Assembly (NCBI GenBank): GCA_030424595.1
Contig: JAUHWG010000001.1
Span: forward strand, 124,001 to 188,000
Length of the DNA: 64,000 nucleotides
Reading direction: 5' to 3'
Origin: Polyangia bacterium
GTDB lineage: Bacteria > Myxococcota_A > Polyangia > Nannocystales > Nannocystaceae
In this document: positions 1 to 7,976 of the stretch, in pieces
Position numbering within the stretch: position 1 is the stretch's first letter
How the letters are laid out: each line of letters starts with the position of its first letter
Notes under the pieces: generated by a model
Databases searched by the model: none
Told to the model about the DNA's origin: nothing
The model's input: only the letters and a program-made list of their open reading frames with translations
Made by a program: the position numbers and the translations under genes

Positions 1-2
1 TC

Positions 3-362
3 GTCACGGCGATGCCCGGGCTCGTCGCCTCCGGCGGGGTGACGATGGACGAGCGGATCCGCAACCTGATGAACGACCGCGGCCACCAAGACCTCTTCCT
101 CGAGGTCGACGAGGCGGACCTCGGCGAGAAGATGCTGACGATGTTCCGCCGGCTCCTCCGCGACCGCGAGCAGATCGCCGCCGACATCGGCCGGATGATC
201 CCGAACCAGCTCGCCCTCATGGGACAGATGGGGATCGACTTCATGGACGAGGTCTGCCGGGTCTACCCCGAGTTCCCGCGGCGCGAGCTGCCGCGGACCT
301 GGGAGGCCCACCTGCCGCCGCTGCCCCCCGCCCTCCACAAGCTGATGGAGCAGTACGGATGA
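3..362 (+). CDS. C-terminal fragment, possible polysaccharide pyruvyltransferase-like protein
   Basis: The reading frame is open at the left edge, so only the last ~119 residues are seen and the true start lies outside the window. The fragment is soluble, mostly helical in appearance, with the stretch MDERIRNLMNDRG followed by an acidic LEVDEADLGEKM segment and a Pro-rich tail. This layout is reminiscent of the C-terminal end of polysaccharide pyruvyltransferase-family proteins, but no catalytic residue is visible, so the name is a guess. The stop overlaps the next start by ATGA, so it is translationally coupled to the downstream ligase and probably belongs to the same lipid or surface-polymer cassette. 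Confidence 0.4.
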   Translation, partial: VTAMPGLVASGGVTMDERIRNLMNDRGHQDLFLEVDEADLGEKMLTMFRRLLRDREQIAADIGRMIPNQLALMGQMGIDFMDEVCRVYPEFPRRELPRTWEAHLPPLPPALHKLMEQYG

Positions 363-1993
363 GCTTCATCGACACGATCTTCGAGACCCTGCGGGCGCTC
401 GGCGACCAGCCCTCGATCGTCGAGATCCACGGCGCCGCCCGGAAGACCACCTCGGCCCGCGAGCTGCTCGAGCTGCAGTCGCACGTCCGCGGCTACCTGG
501 AGCTGCTCGGGGTCAAGCCGGGCGATCGCGTCGCCCTCTTCGCCCCGAACTCGGCGCGCTGGGCCGCCTGCGATCTGGCGATCCTCGGGCACGGCGGGAT
601 CGTCGTCCCCCTCTACGCCCGCCAGGATCCCGACGAGCTCGCGGTGATGACCCGCGACTGCGCGCCTGCCCTGGTGATCGCGGCCACCGAGGCCCTCGCT
701 GAGGGGCTGATGAAGTCCTGGCCGGAGCACTGCCCGGTCGCCGTCTTCGACGATGTCTTCGCGACGACGCCCAGCTCGGCTGGGCGGCACGACCGCAGCC
801 CCGAGGAGGCCGTCACCCTGATCTACACCTCCGGGACCAGCGGCACCCCCAAGGGCGTGATCACGACCCGGCAAAACGTCGACTTCATGATCCCGCAGAC
901 GGTCTCCAGCCTCGCGGAGATCAAGGGCGATCGTCGGGGCGCCGACGCGGTCTTCCACTACCTGCCCTTCTGCTTCGCCGGCTCCAGGATCATGCTCTGG
1001 ACCCAGCTCTACCGCGGCAACCCGCTGATGGTCTCGACCGACCTCACGGATCTCGTGCGCGAGCTGGGCACCGCCGCGCCCCACTACTACCTGAACGTCC
1101 CGGCCCTGCTAGAGCGGGTCAAGAACGGGGTCTACGGCAAGCTGCGCGAGCGCGGAGGCCTGGTCCTGACGATGTACAGCAAGGGCCTCGCCGGGGCTCA
1201 GGCGATCGCCCGCGGCGACGCTGGCCTCAAAGACAGGCTCTGGGCCAAGGTCGCGGCCAAGCTGGTCTTCCCCAAGATCAAGGCGCAGATCGGCGCGAAC
1301 CTCGAGTTCCTGATCTGCGGATCGGCGCCGCTGAACCCCGACACCCAGCGCTGGTTCGAGCTCATCGGCATCCCCGTCTACCAGATCTACGGCCTCACCG
1401 AGACGACCGCGATCGTCACCATCGATCGCCCGGAGAAGGCGGTCCCCGGCCGCGTCGGACCGGCGATCCCCGGCTGCGAGATCAAGATCACCGGCGAGGG
1501 CGAGCTCCTGATCCGCGGTCCGAACATCTTCCCCGGCTACTGGAACAAGCCGGCGGAGACCGCCGAGGCGCTGGTCGACGGCTGGCTCCACACCGGCGAT
1601 CAGGCGGACCTCGACGCCGACGGCAACCTCCGGATCATCGGCCGGGTGAAGAACATCCTCGTCCCCGAGTCCGGCCACAACGTCGCCCCCGAGCCCATCG
1701 AGCAGCTCCTCCTGGGGCATCTGCCGGCGGCGGAGCAGGCGGTGCTGATCGGCCACGCCCGGCCCTACCTGACGGTGATCGTCACCGGCCCGGTCGACGA
1801 GGCGGCGATCGAGGCCGCGATCGAGCAGGTCAACGCCGAGGTCCCGCACTACCGCAAGATCCGCAAGCACCTCCACGTCGCCGAGCCGCTGACCATCGAG
1901 AGCGGCCTCCTCACCGCCAACCAGAAGCTCCGGCGGCGGGCGATCGAGGCCCACTTCCGCCCCCTCCTCGACCAGCTCTACGAGGCGTCATGA
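359..1993 (+). CDS. AMP-dependent acyl-CoA/acyl-ACP synthetase (ANL family)
   Basis: 544 residues, a normal length for the ANL superfamily. The P-loop-like A3 motif IYTSGTSGTPKGV lies near residues 154-166, the YGLTET motif is present, a LHTGDQADLDADG motif precedes the hinge, and a C-terminal A8-like segment GRVKNILVPESGHNVAPEPIE follows. The enzyme should activate a carboxylic acid as an acyl-adenylate and pass it to CoA or to the carrier protein two genes downstream. A second ligase sits in the same operon, so the two probably load different acyl groups or acceptors. Start and stop both overlap neighbours by ATGA. The substrate cannot be told from sequence. Confidence 0.88.
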   Translation: MSFIDTIFETLRALGDQPSIVEIHGAARKTTSARELLELQSHVRGYLELLGVKPGDRVALFAPNSARWAACDLAILGHGGIVVPLYARQDPDELAVMTRDCAPALVIAATEALAEGLMKSWPEHCPVAVFDDVFATTPSSAGRHDRSPEEAVTLIYTSGTSGTPKGVITTRQNVDFMIPQTVSSLAEIKGDRRGADAVFHYLPFCFAGSRIMLWTQLYRGNPLMVSTDLTDLVRELGTAAPHYYLNVPALLERVKNGVYGKLRERGGLVLTMYSKGLAGAQAIARGDAGLKDRLWAKVAAKLVFPKIKAQIGANLEFLICGSAPLNPDTQRWFELIGIPVYQIYGLTETTAIVTIDRPEKAVPGRVGPAIPGCEIKITGEGELLIRGPNIFPGYWNKPAETAEALVDGWLHTGDQADLDADGNLRIIGRVKNILVPESGHNVAPEPIEQLLLGHLPAAEQAVLIGHARPYLTVIVTGPVDEAAIEAAIEQVNAEVPHYRKIRKHLHVAEPLTIESGLLTANQKLRRRAIEAHFRPLLDQLYEAS

Positions 1994-2787
1994 GCGAGTC
2001 TCCCCTGCGCTTCTCCGTCAACGACGGCGTCGGCGAGCTGGTCCTCCAGCGCGAGCCCTGCAACGAGATCGGCTCGGCGATGACCGGCGCCCTAGAGGCC
2101 TGGTTGGACGAGCTGGGCGCGCTCCCGGAGGACGCGCTCCACACGGTGATCATCCGCTCCGCCGTCCGCGGCGGCTTCTGTGCGGGGGCCGATCTTCGCG
2201 AGCTCCACGCGGGCCTCGTCGCCACCGCCGAGGCTGAGCACGCGGCGTCGCTGCGGGCCTTCCTCGACCGGATCCACGGGGTCATGGACCGGATCGACAT
2301 GCTCCCGTTCACGACCATAGGCGTGGTCCACGGGGTCTGCTTCGGCGGCGGCTTTGAGCTCGCCCTCACCTGCGATCAGATCATCGCCGAGAAGAGCGCC
2401 CGCTTCTGCTTCCCCGAGCTGCGCCTCGGGATCATCCCCGGCTTCGGCGGGATCCCACGCCTGCGCCGCGACGTCGGCAACGCGACGATCCGCGACCTCC
2501 TCCTCTCCGGCCGCAGCGTCTCCGCCAAGCGGGCCCACGCCCTCGGCATGATCGCCCAGGTCGTCGGCCGCGGCGACGGCCTCGAGGCGGCCCAGGCCCT
2601 CGCCGCCCAGTCCGGCAAGTTCGACCCCACCGCCCGTCGCGCCGCCAAGGCCTTCATCAAGCACCTCCCCCGCGAGGAGCTCGATCGCGAGAAGGAGCTC
2701 TTCGTCGAGCTCGCCCTGCGACCGCCGCTCCTCGCCGCCCTCACCAAGTTCGTCGACAGCACCGACCTCCGCCCGTACCTGCCATGA
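1990..2787 (+). CDS. Enoyl-CoA hydratase/isomerase (crotonase) family protein
   Basis: 265 residues, the usual crotonase length. The oxyanion-hole segment GGFCAGADL and the GVCFGGGFELALTCD motif are present, followed by FPELRLGIIPGFGG. Both glutamates that correspond to the catalytic pair of mitochondrial enoyl-CoA hydratase are kept (E in GGFELAL and E in FPELRLG), so hydratase chemistry is plausible. It lies between the two AMP ligases and directly before the acyl carrier protein, with ATGA overlaps on both sides, so its substrate may be a carrier-bound rather than CoA-bound acyl chain (inference). Confidence 0.85.
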   Translation: MSESPLRFSVNDGVGELVLQREPCNEIGSAMTGALEAWLDELGALPEDALHTVIIRSAVRGGFCAGADLRELHAGLVATAEAEHAASLRAFLDRIHGVMDRIDMLPFTTIGVVHGVCFGGGFELALTCDQIIAEKSARFCFPELRLGIIPGFGGIPRLRRDVGNATIRDLLLSGRSVSAKRAHALGMIAQVVGRGDGLEAAQALAAQSGKFDPTARRAAKAFIKHLPREELDREKELFVELALRPPLLAALTKFVDSTDLRPYLP

Positions 2788-3017
2788 GCGACACCGTCCA
2801 CACCCTGATGGCCCTCGCCGCCCGCCAATTCAAGGCCGACGCCAGCGCGTTGAAGCCCGAGCAAGACCTCTTCGAGGCCCTCGGGATCGACTCGTTCCAG
2901 GCCGTCGAGCTGATCTCCGAGCTCGAAGACGAGTTTGACGTCGAGCTCCCCGACTACGAGCTGCAGGGCGTCAAGACCTTCGCCGCCCTCGCCGCGAAGA
3001 TCGACAAGAGGCGCTGA
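2784..3017 (+). CDS. Acyl carrier protein
   Basis: 77 residues, acidic, with the phosphopantetheine attachment motif LGIDSFQAVELI; the serine of IDSF should carry the 4'-phosphopantetheine arm. Helices II and III (ELEDEFDVELPDYEL) match the ACP fold. It is embedded between two acyl-activating ligases and a crotonase, so it is a dedicated carrier for this cassette rather than the housekeeping fatty-acid ACP, which normally sits with fabD/fabG/fabF. Its start overlaps the hydratase stop (ATGA) and its stop overlaps the next start (TGATG). Confidence 0.88.
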   Translation: MSDTVHTLMALAARQFKADASALKPEQDLFEALGIDSFQAVELISELEDEFDVELPDYELQGVKTFAALAAKIDKRR

Positions 3018-4747
3018 TGCTCGACCTCTCCCGCGTTCAATGTCTGGGCTGTGCCCTCCGCGACTCGAGCACGACGTTTAAGTCGAAGCTGGCGATGATC
3101 GAGGCCGATCGTCACCGCGAGAATTGCCGCTACACCTTCGCCGAGGCGCGCCAGCTCGCCGAGGGCTTCGCCGCCTACATCCAGGGCCGCGGCTTCGCGG
3201 TCGGCGATCGCTGCGCCATCCTCATGCAGAACCAGTCAAAGTGGCTGCTCTCTGCGACCGGCGCGCTCTGGGCCGGCGCTGTCCTGGTGCCGCTCGACTA
3301 CAAGCTGACCCCCGGCGAGCAGCTCGACCTCCTCGCCCACTGCACGCCGCGGGTGCTGGTCACGGAGGCCTCGACCTGGGAGAAGCTCCGCGCGGAGAAC
3401 CGCCCGGAGCTCTTCGAGCGGACCCTCGTCATCGTCACCGAGCCCCGCGAGGAGCAGGACCTCGGCCCCGCCGTCCCCTGGCAGACCGCAGAGACCTCGG
3501 GCTTTACGTACCGAGGCGACGAGCGCGGCCGGGACGACGTCGCCTGCATCGTCTACTCGTCGGGGACCAGCGGCACGCCCAAGGGCTGCATGCTGACCCA
3601 CGGCAACTACCTGCAGCAGGCGGAGGTGCTCGGCCAGCTCTTCCCGATGGGCGAGGGCGACCGCTTCTTCTCGGTCCTGCCGACCAACCACGCGATCGAC
3701 TTCATGCTCGGCTTCCTCCTCTCGTCGATGCTGGGCGGCGCGGTCGTCCACCAGCGGACGCTGCGGCCGAAGTTCCTGGCGTCGACGATGAAGCGCTACC
3801 AGGTGAGCCACATCGCCCTGGTGCCGACGATCCTCAAGAACCTGGAGAAGAAGCTCCGCGAGCGCCTCGACGACCTTCCCAAGTGGCAGCGCCTGATCAT
3901 CGACGGACTCCTCGACCTCAACGAGGTCGCGACCCGGCGCGGTCCCAACCACCGCCTCTCGAGCAAGCTGCTCCGCCCCTTGCACGAGGAGTTCGGCGGC
4001 AAGCTCCGCTTCATCTTCGCCGGCGGCGCCTTCGTCGACCGCAAGACCGCGGAGTTCTTCAACCGGATCGGCATCCCGGTGGTGATCGGCTACGGCCTGA
4101 CCGAGGCCGGCACCGTCCTCACCGTCAACGACCTCGAGCCCTTCCGCGGCGACACCGTCGGCAAGCCGGTCGAGGGCACCGAGATCGAGCTTCGCGAGCT
4201 CAACGCGGCCGGCGTCGGCGAGGTCTGGGCCCGCGGTCCTACGGTGATGCAGGGTTACTTGGACGCCCCCGAGCTGACCGCCGAGGCGATCCAGGACGGC
4301 TGGCTGCGGACCGGCGACCTCGGGACGATCGACGCCGCCGGACACCTCAAGCTCGTCGGTCGGGCGAAGAACATGATCGTCACCGAGGGCGGCAAGAACG
4401 TCTACCCAGAGGACATCGAGGCGCTCCTCGGCGACCTCGAGGGCTGCGAAGAGCACGCTGTCTTCGCCGCCAACTACATCTGGCCGGCCTCGACGATGAC
4501 CGGCGAGCAGCTCATCCTCGTCATCCGCCCGAAGAAGGAGGCGAGCGCCAACTTCTCCTCAGCCGCCGAGGAGGCGCTCCAGGAGCTCCGCGCGCGAAAT
4601 CGCCGCCTCGCCGAGTACAAGCGGATCTCCGGCTACGTGATCTGGGAGGACGAGTTCCCGCAGACCGCCTCGCGCAAGCTCAAGCGGCCGCTGCTCGCCG
4701 ATCAGATCCGCAAGCGCTGCGAGCGAACGGTGATCGAAGGGCTCTAG
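3017..4747 (+). CDS. Second AMP-dependent acyl-CoA/acyl-ACP synthetase
   Basis: 576 residues. The A3 motif YSSGTSGTPKG is at about residues 180-190, GYGLTEAG in the middle, WLRTGDLG before the hinge, and GRAKNMIVTEGGKNVYPEDIE carries the C-terminal invariant region. It resembles long-chain acyl-CoA synthetases more than the first ligase does, for example in its extended C-terminal subdomain ending in a basic helix. It starts at TGATG, sharing bases with the carrier protein stop. It likely activates a fatty or aryl acid for the neighbouring carrier protein or for the acyltransferase downstream; the substrate is unknown. Confidence 0.88.
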   Translation: MLDLSRVQCLGCALRDSSTTFKSKLAMIEADRHRENCRYTFAEARQLAEGFAAYIQGRGFAVGDRCAILMQNQSKWLLSATGALWAGAVLVPLDYKLTPGEQLDLLAHCTPRVLVTEASTWEKLRAENRPELFERTLVIVTEPREEQDLGPAVPWQTAETSGFTYRGDERGRDDVACIVYSSGTSGTPKGCMLTHGNYLQQAEVLGQLFPMGEGDRFFSVLPTNHAIDFMLGFLLSSMLGGAVVHQRTLRPKFLASTMKRYQVSHIALVPTILKNLEKKLRERLDDLPKWQRLIIDGLLDLNEVATRRGPNHRLSSKLLRPLHEEFGGKLRFIFAGGAFVDRKTAEFFNRIGIPVVIGYGLTEAGTVLTVNDLEPFRGDTVGKPVEGTEIELRELNAAGVGEVWARGPTVMQGYLDAPELTAEAIQDGWLRTGDLGTIDAAGHLKLVGRAKNMIVTEGGKNVYPEDIEALLGDLEGCEEHAVFAANYIWPASTMTGEQLILVIRPKKEASANFSSAAEEALQELRARNRRLAEYKRISGYVIWEDEFPQTASRKLKRPLLADQIRKRCERTVIEGL

Positions 4748-4790
4748 CGCCAGCTTGGGCCCCTCCCTGCGCGGTCGCGCGACGCTCGAG

Positions 4791-4796
4791 TATCAT
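4791..4796 (+). promoter_or_regulatory. Putative -10 box TATCAT, leaderless-type
   Basis: TATCAT ends six bases before the ATG at 4803, with no Shine-Dalgarno sequence between. The spacing would place the transcription start at or next to the start codon. No clear -35 was identified. Confidence 0.45.
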
Positions 4797-4802
4797 CCGC
4801 CC

Positions 4803-5714
4803 ATGGCCACCCACCTCGCGATCCTCAACCCCGCCGCCGCCGGCGGTGCCTGTGGCAAGCGAGCCCCCGCCGCCCTCGCTCGCCTCCGCGACGCCGGCCT
4901 CACCGTCGAGGTCCGCGAGACGACGAGCGCCGGCGAGGCCGAGCGGATCGCCCGTGAGGCCTACGCCGCGGGCCAGCGCGACTTTATCGCGGTCGGCGGC
5001 GACGGGACCACCTTCGAGGTCGTCAACGGCCTCTTCGGCGGCGTCGACACCCGCCTCCGCAAGCCCGAGGACGTTCCCCACCTCGGACTCCTGCCTCTTG
5101 GGACAGGTAACTCCTTCCTCCGCGACTTCTCCGACCGCGGGGCCGAGTACGCGATCGAGTCGCTGATCCAGGGCCGCGCCCGCGACTGCGACGTGATCCG
5201 CCTGACCCACGCCAGCGGCCAGGTCCACTTCATCAACATCCTCTCGATCGGCTTCGTCGCCGACGTCGGTGACCTCCGCAACCGCCGCTTCTCCGCCCTC
5301 GGCGAGCTCGGCTACATCGTCGGCGTGATCCTGAAGACCGCAGGACTCCACACCTACACCTTTCCGATGCGGATCGACGGCGGCGAGCTCGACCGCGGCG
5401 AGACCGTCTTCCTCTCCTTCAACAACAGCCGCTTCACCGGCGGCAAGATGGAGATGGCGCCGGCGGCCGACACCAGTGATGGACTCCTCGACGTCATCCG
5501 CGTGGGCGCGCTCGGCCGCATCTCGCTCCTCCAGACCTTCCCCAAGATCTTCAAGGGGACCCACGTGGGCAACCCCGCGGTCACGACCTACCAGGCGAAG
5601 ACCGTCGACTTTGACATCCCCGCGGCGATCCCCTGCATGATCGACGGCGAGATGATCGACCTCCAACCGAAGCGCCTCGAGGTACTCCCCGGGGCATTGC
5701 GTATCCGGGCTTAG
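4803..5714 (+). CDS. Diacylglycerol kinase-family lipid kinase (YegS/DgkB-like)
   Basis: 303 residues from the ATG at 4803; a TTG 48 bases upstream is in frame but lies in the promoter-like region, so ATG is preferred. The DAGK catalytic motif AVGGDGTTFEVVNGL is at about residues 63-77, and LLPLGTGNSFLRDF is the second conserved nucleotide-binding motif. The family phosphorylates diacylglycerol, sphingosine or related lipids at the membrane with ATP. It ends four bases before a PlsC acyltransferase, so the pair probably builds or remodels a phospholipid from the product of the upstream ligase/ACP genes. The exact lipid substrate is not visible. Confidence 0.85.
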   Translation: MATHLAILNPAAAGGACGKRAPAALARLRDAGLTVEVRETTSAGEAERIAREAYAAGQRDFIAVGGDGTTFEVVNGLFGGVDTRLRKPEDVPHLGLLPLGTGNSFLRDFSDRGAEYAIESLIQGRARDCDVIRLTHASGQVHFINILSIGFVADVGDLRNRRFSALGELGYIVGVILKTAGLHTYTFPMRIDGGELDRGETVFLSFNNSRFTGGKMEMAPAADTSDGLLDVIRVGALGRISLLQTFPKIFKGTHVGNPAVTTYQAKTVDFDIPAAIPCMIDGEMIDLQPKRLEVLPGALRIRA

Positions 5715-5718
5715 AAGC

Positions 5719-6558
5719 ATGAAAGCGCAGAACCTCAAGAAGATCCCGCAGGCCGCCTTCTCGGCCGCCGCGTGGACCACCTCGTTTGTCTGGATGGGCG
5801 CCGTGGCGACCACCTGGGGCGTCTCTGGGATCTTTGTCCCGCCCCGCAAGAGCCACAACTACATCGGCGGCCCGGGGATGGCGGCGGTCCTCAAGATCAC
5901 CCTGAGCGACGTCGACATCCACTATCACAGGGACTTCGATCCCGAGCGGCGCTCGGTCTTCTGCCAAAACCACGTCAACCTGCTCGACGCCCACGTGGCC
6001 TGCAAGACGATCCCCCACGCCTTTTGCGGGATGATGAACGCCTGGCAGTTCAAGATCCCCTTCTACGGCTGGATCATGAAGCTCGCCGACGGCATCCCGG
6101 TGCCCAAGGGCCAGGGCCGCTTCCGCGCCATCGCCGACGCCGCCAAGGACCGCGCCGCCAAGGGCATCTCGATCCTGGTGTTTCCCGAGGCGCACCGGAC
6201 CCTCGACGGCAAGGTCCGCCCGTTTAAGAAGGGCGTCTTCCTGATGGCGAAGATGGCCGGCCTGCCGGTGGTGCCGCTCGCCGTCCACGGCATGGGCGAC
6301 CTCATGCGCAAGGGCTCGGTGCTGATCCGACCGGCGAAGATCAAGGTCTTCGTCGGCCCCCAGTTCGACACCCAGGGGCTCAAGTCGAGCGAGCTGAGCG
6401 CGCTGATCCAGAAGGTCCAGCGGATCATCGCCGACTTCGCCGACTTCGGGATCGAGCCGAGCGATGAGCTCATCAACGCCCCGCTCACCCCGGAGCTGAC
6501 CGCTCGCCTCGAGGCTGAGTTCGCCGAGCGTCACGGCGAGCAAGAGACCGCTTCGTAG
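5719..6558 (+). CDS. 1-acyl-glycerol-3-phosphate acyltransferase family protein (PlsC-like)
   Basis: 279 residues. The HX4D acyltransferase motif is NHVNLLD (H85, D90) and the acceptor-binding motif reads FPEAHRTLDG near residue 156, in place of the common FPEGTR. An N-terminal hydrophobic segment (about residues 12-40) should anchor it to the inner membrane. It shares the unusual HRTLDGKVR signature and much surrounding sequence with a second PlsC at 47729-48487, so the two form a paralogous subfamily. It lies four bases behind the lipid kinase. Confidence 0.86.
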   Translation: MKAQNLKKIPQAAFSAAAWTTSFVWMGAVATTWGVSGIFVPPRKSHNYIGGPGMAAVLKITLSDVDIHYHRDFDPERRSVFCQNHVNLLDAHVACKTIPHAFCGMMNAWQFKIPFYGWIMKLADGIPVPKGQGRFRAIADAAKDRAAKGISILVFPEAHRTLDGKVRPFKKGVFLMAKMAGLPVVPLAVHGMGDLMRKGSVLIRPAKIKVFVGPQFDTQGLKSSELSALIQKVQRIIADFADFGIEPSDELINAPLTPELTARLEAEFAERHGEQETAS

Positions 6559-6660
6559 GGACACGGGCCCGAGGCGGCAATAACCGGCGCCTCGGACTCT
6601 TCGTGCTCCAGCCCTACTCTCCTTGCGTCCTGGTCGCTCGCGTCCTCGTCTCTCGCGTCC

Positions 6661-6710
6661 TGGCCCGTCCTGGCCCGTCCTGGCCCGTCCTGGCCCGTCC
6701 TGGCCCGTCC
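6661..6710 (+). repeat. Minisatellite, five perfect 10-bp units
   Basis: TGGCCCGTCC is repeated five times head to tail, with diverged copies (TCTCGCGTCC and similar) just upstream from about 6625. It lies in the 262-bp gap between the PlsC gene and the VCBS lipoprotein gene and is not inside a convincing gene. Confidence 0.9.
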
Positions 6711-6806
6711 TGGCCTCGGTGTACGGTCGAGGGCGCAGGAGCGCGCGGGAGCTGTCGCTCTGCGCCGCTGGGGTCGCGGCCGACGGCCGACCGCGCCCAT
6801 CCCTGC

Positions 6807-6812
6807 TATGCT
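6807..6812 (+). promoter_or_regulatory. Putative -10 box TATGCT
   Basis: TATGCT ends eight bases before the ATG at 6821. No Shine-Dalgarno sequence lies between, which is the leaderless-type arrangement seen at many genes here. Confidence 0.35.
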
Positions 6813-6820
6813 GGGCCGTC

Positions 6821-7963
6821 ATGCGCTGCCGCTCGATCGCCCTCGCCCTCGCCCTCGGGTGCGTCGGGCTCGTCGGCTGCAACGAGGACCGCGTGGTCGT
6901 CCGCCTCTGCGATGACGGCTTCCTCGACCCCGATCAGGTCTGCCTTGATGGCGACCCGCGCACCTACCCGATCGGCGTCGACCCGGTCGCCCTGCGCTCC
7001 GCCGACTTCGATGACGACGGCCTCGACGACGTCCTGATCGCCGGCCTCGACGTCGACGGCGTCGCCGGAGAGCTCCGCCTGAGCGACGGTGCCAGCCTCG
7101 GCGAGCGCAGCGACGCGCAGATCTACGGCTGCTCCGCCCACCCGGTGACGGGCGACGTCGACGGCGACCCCCACGTCGACCTCCTCCTCGCCACCTGCGA
7201 GCCGACGCTCCTCCTCTTCCACGGCACCGCCGCGGGCGGCTTCACGGGGCCGGAGACCGTCGCGATCCCGACCACGCCAAAGATCGCCGCCCTGGTCGAC
7301 CTCGAGGGGGACGGCGACGACGACCTCTGCGTGCTCGGCGATGACGACACGCTCTATGTCCTCCTGGCCGAAGCGCCGGGTGTCTACATCGCAGGCCCGG
7401 CGACGGCGCTCAGCGTGCTTCAGCCCCTCGGCTTCGCCCTCGTGCCCGTCGACGGCGACCGCCAAGCGGACCTCGTCCTCCTCGGCGCGGGCGGTCTCCA
7501 CCTCGCCCGCGGCCTCAGCGACGGCTCCTTCGCGCCGATCGTCGAGGTCGGCGGACCCGAGGCTCCGATCGGGCTCTCCGCCGCCGACGTCGACGCTGAC
7601 GGATTCATCGATCTCCTGACCCGTGACGGCGACGACGGCGACCTCGTCCTCCTCCTCGGCGACGGCTCCGGCAGCTTCGCCGAGGACGGCAGGATCCGCC
7701 TCGGCGATCGCAGCAGCGGCCCGCTCTTGACCGCAGACCTCGACGATGACGGCGACCTCGACGTCATCGTCGGCGATCCAGAGGAGCCGCGGATCACCGT
7801 CTGGCGCCGGCGTGACGGCGACTTCGCCGAGCCGATCGACGTCACCCTCACCGCCCCCGCGAGCCAGCTCGCGGTCGGCGACCTCAACGGCGACGGCGCG
7901 CTCGATCTCATCGCCGCGACCTTCAGCGAGCGCACCTTCACGGTCCTCCTCGCCAACCCCTGA
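6821..7963 (+). CDS. VCBS/FG-GAP repeat lipoprotein
   Basis: 380 residues from the ATG at 6821; upstream in-frame codons run through the minisatellite and are unlikely to be translated. A signal peptide ends in the lipobox LVGC with C20 as lipidation site. The rest is built of about seven repeats with the calcium-binding-like pattern ADxDDDGxxD or GDLNGDGALDL, typical of the seven-bladed FG-GAP/VCBS propeller. It should sit on the outer membrane or cell surface; the partner is unknown. Very Asp-rich and acidic. Stop is 13 bases before the next lipoprotein gene, so they may be co-transcribed. Confidence 0.85.
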   Translation: MRCRSIALALALGCVGLVGCNEDRVVVRLCDDGFLDPDQVCLDGDPRTYPIGVDPVALRSADFDDDGLDDVLIAGLDVDGVAGELRLSDGASLGERSDAQIYGCSAHPVTGDVDGDPHVDLLLATCEPTLLLFHGTAAGGFTGPETVAIPTTPKIAALVDLEGDGDDDLCVLGDDDTLYVLLAEAPGVYIAGPATALSVLQPLGFALVPVDGDRQADLVLLGAGGLHLARGLSDGSFAPIVEVGGPEAPIGLSAADVDADGFIDLLTRDGDDGDLVLLLGDGSGSFAEDGRIRLGDRSSGPLLTADLDDDGDLDVIVGDPEEPRITVWRRRDGDFAEPIDVTLTAPASQLAVGDLNGDGALDLIAATFSERTFTVLLANP

Positions 7964-7976
7964 GCGAGAGGCCTTG

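Noticed and set aside
3124..5166. 680-residue plus-strand frame overlapping the second ligase and lipid kinase
   Set aside because: Arg/Pro/Ala-rich shadow in another frame, crossing two real genes and the promoter between them.
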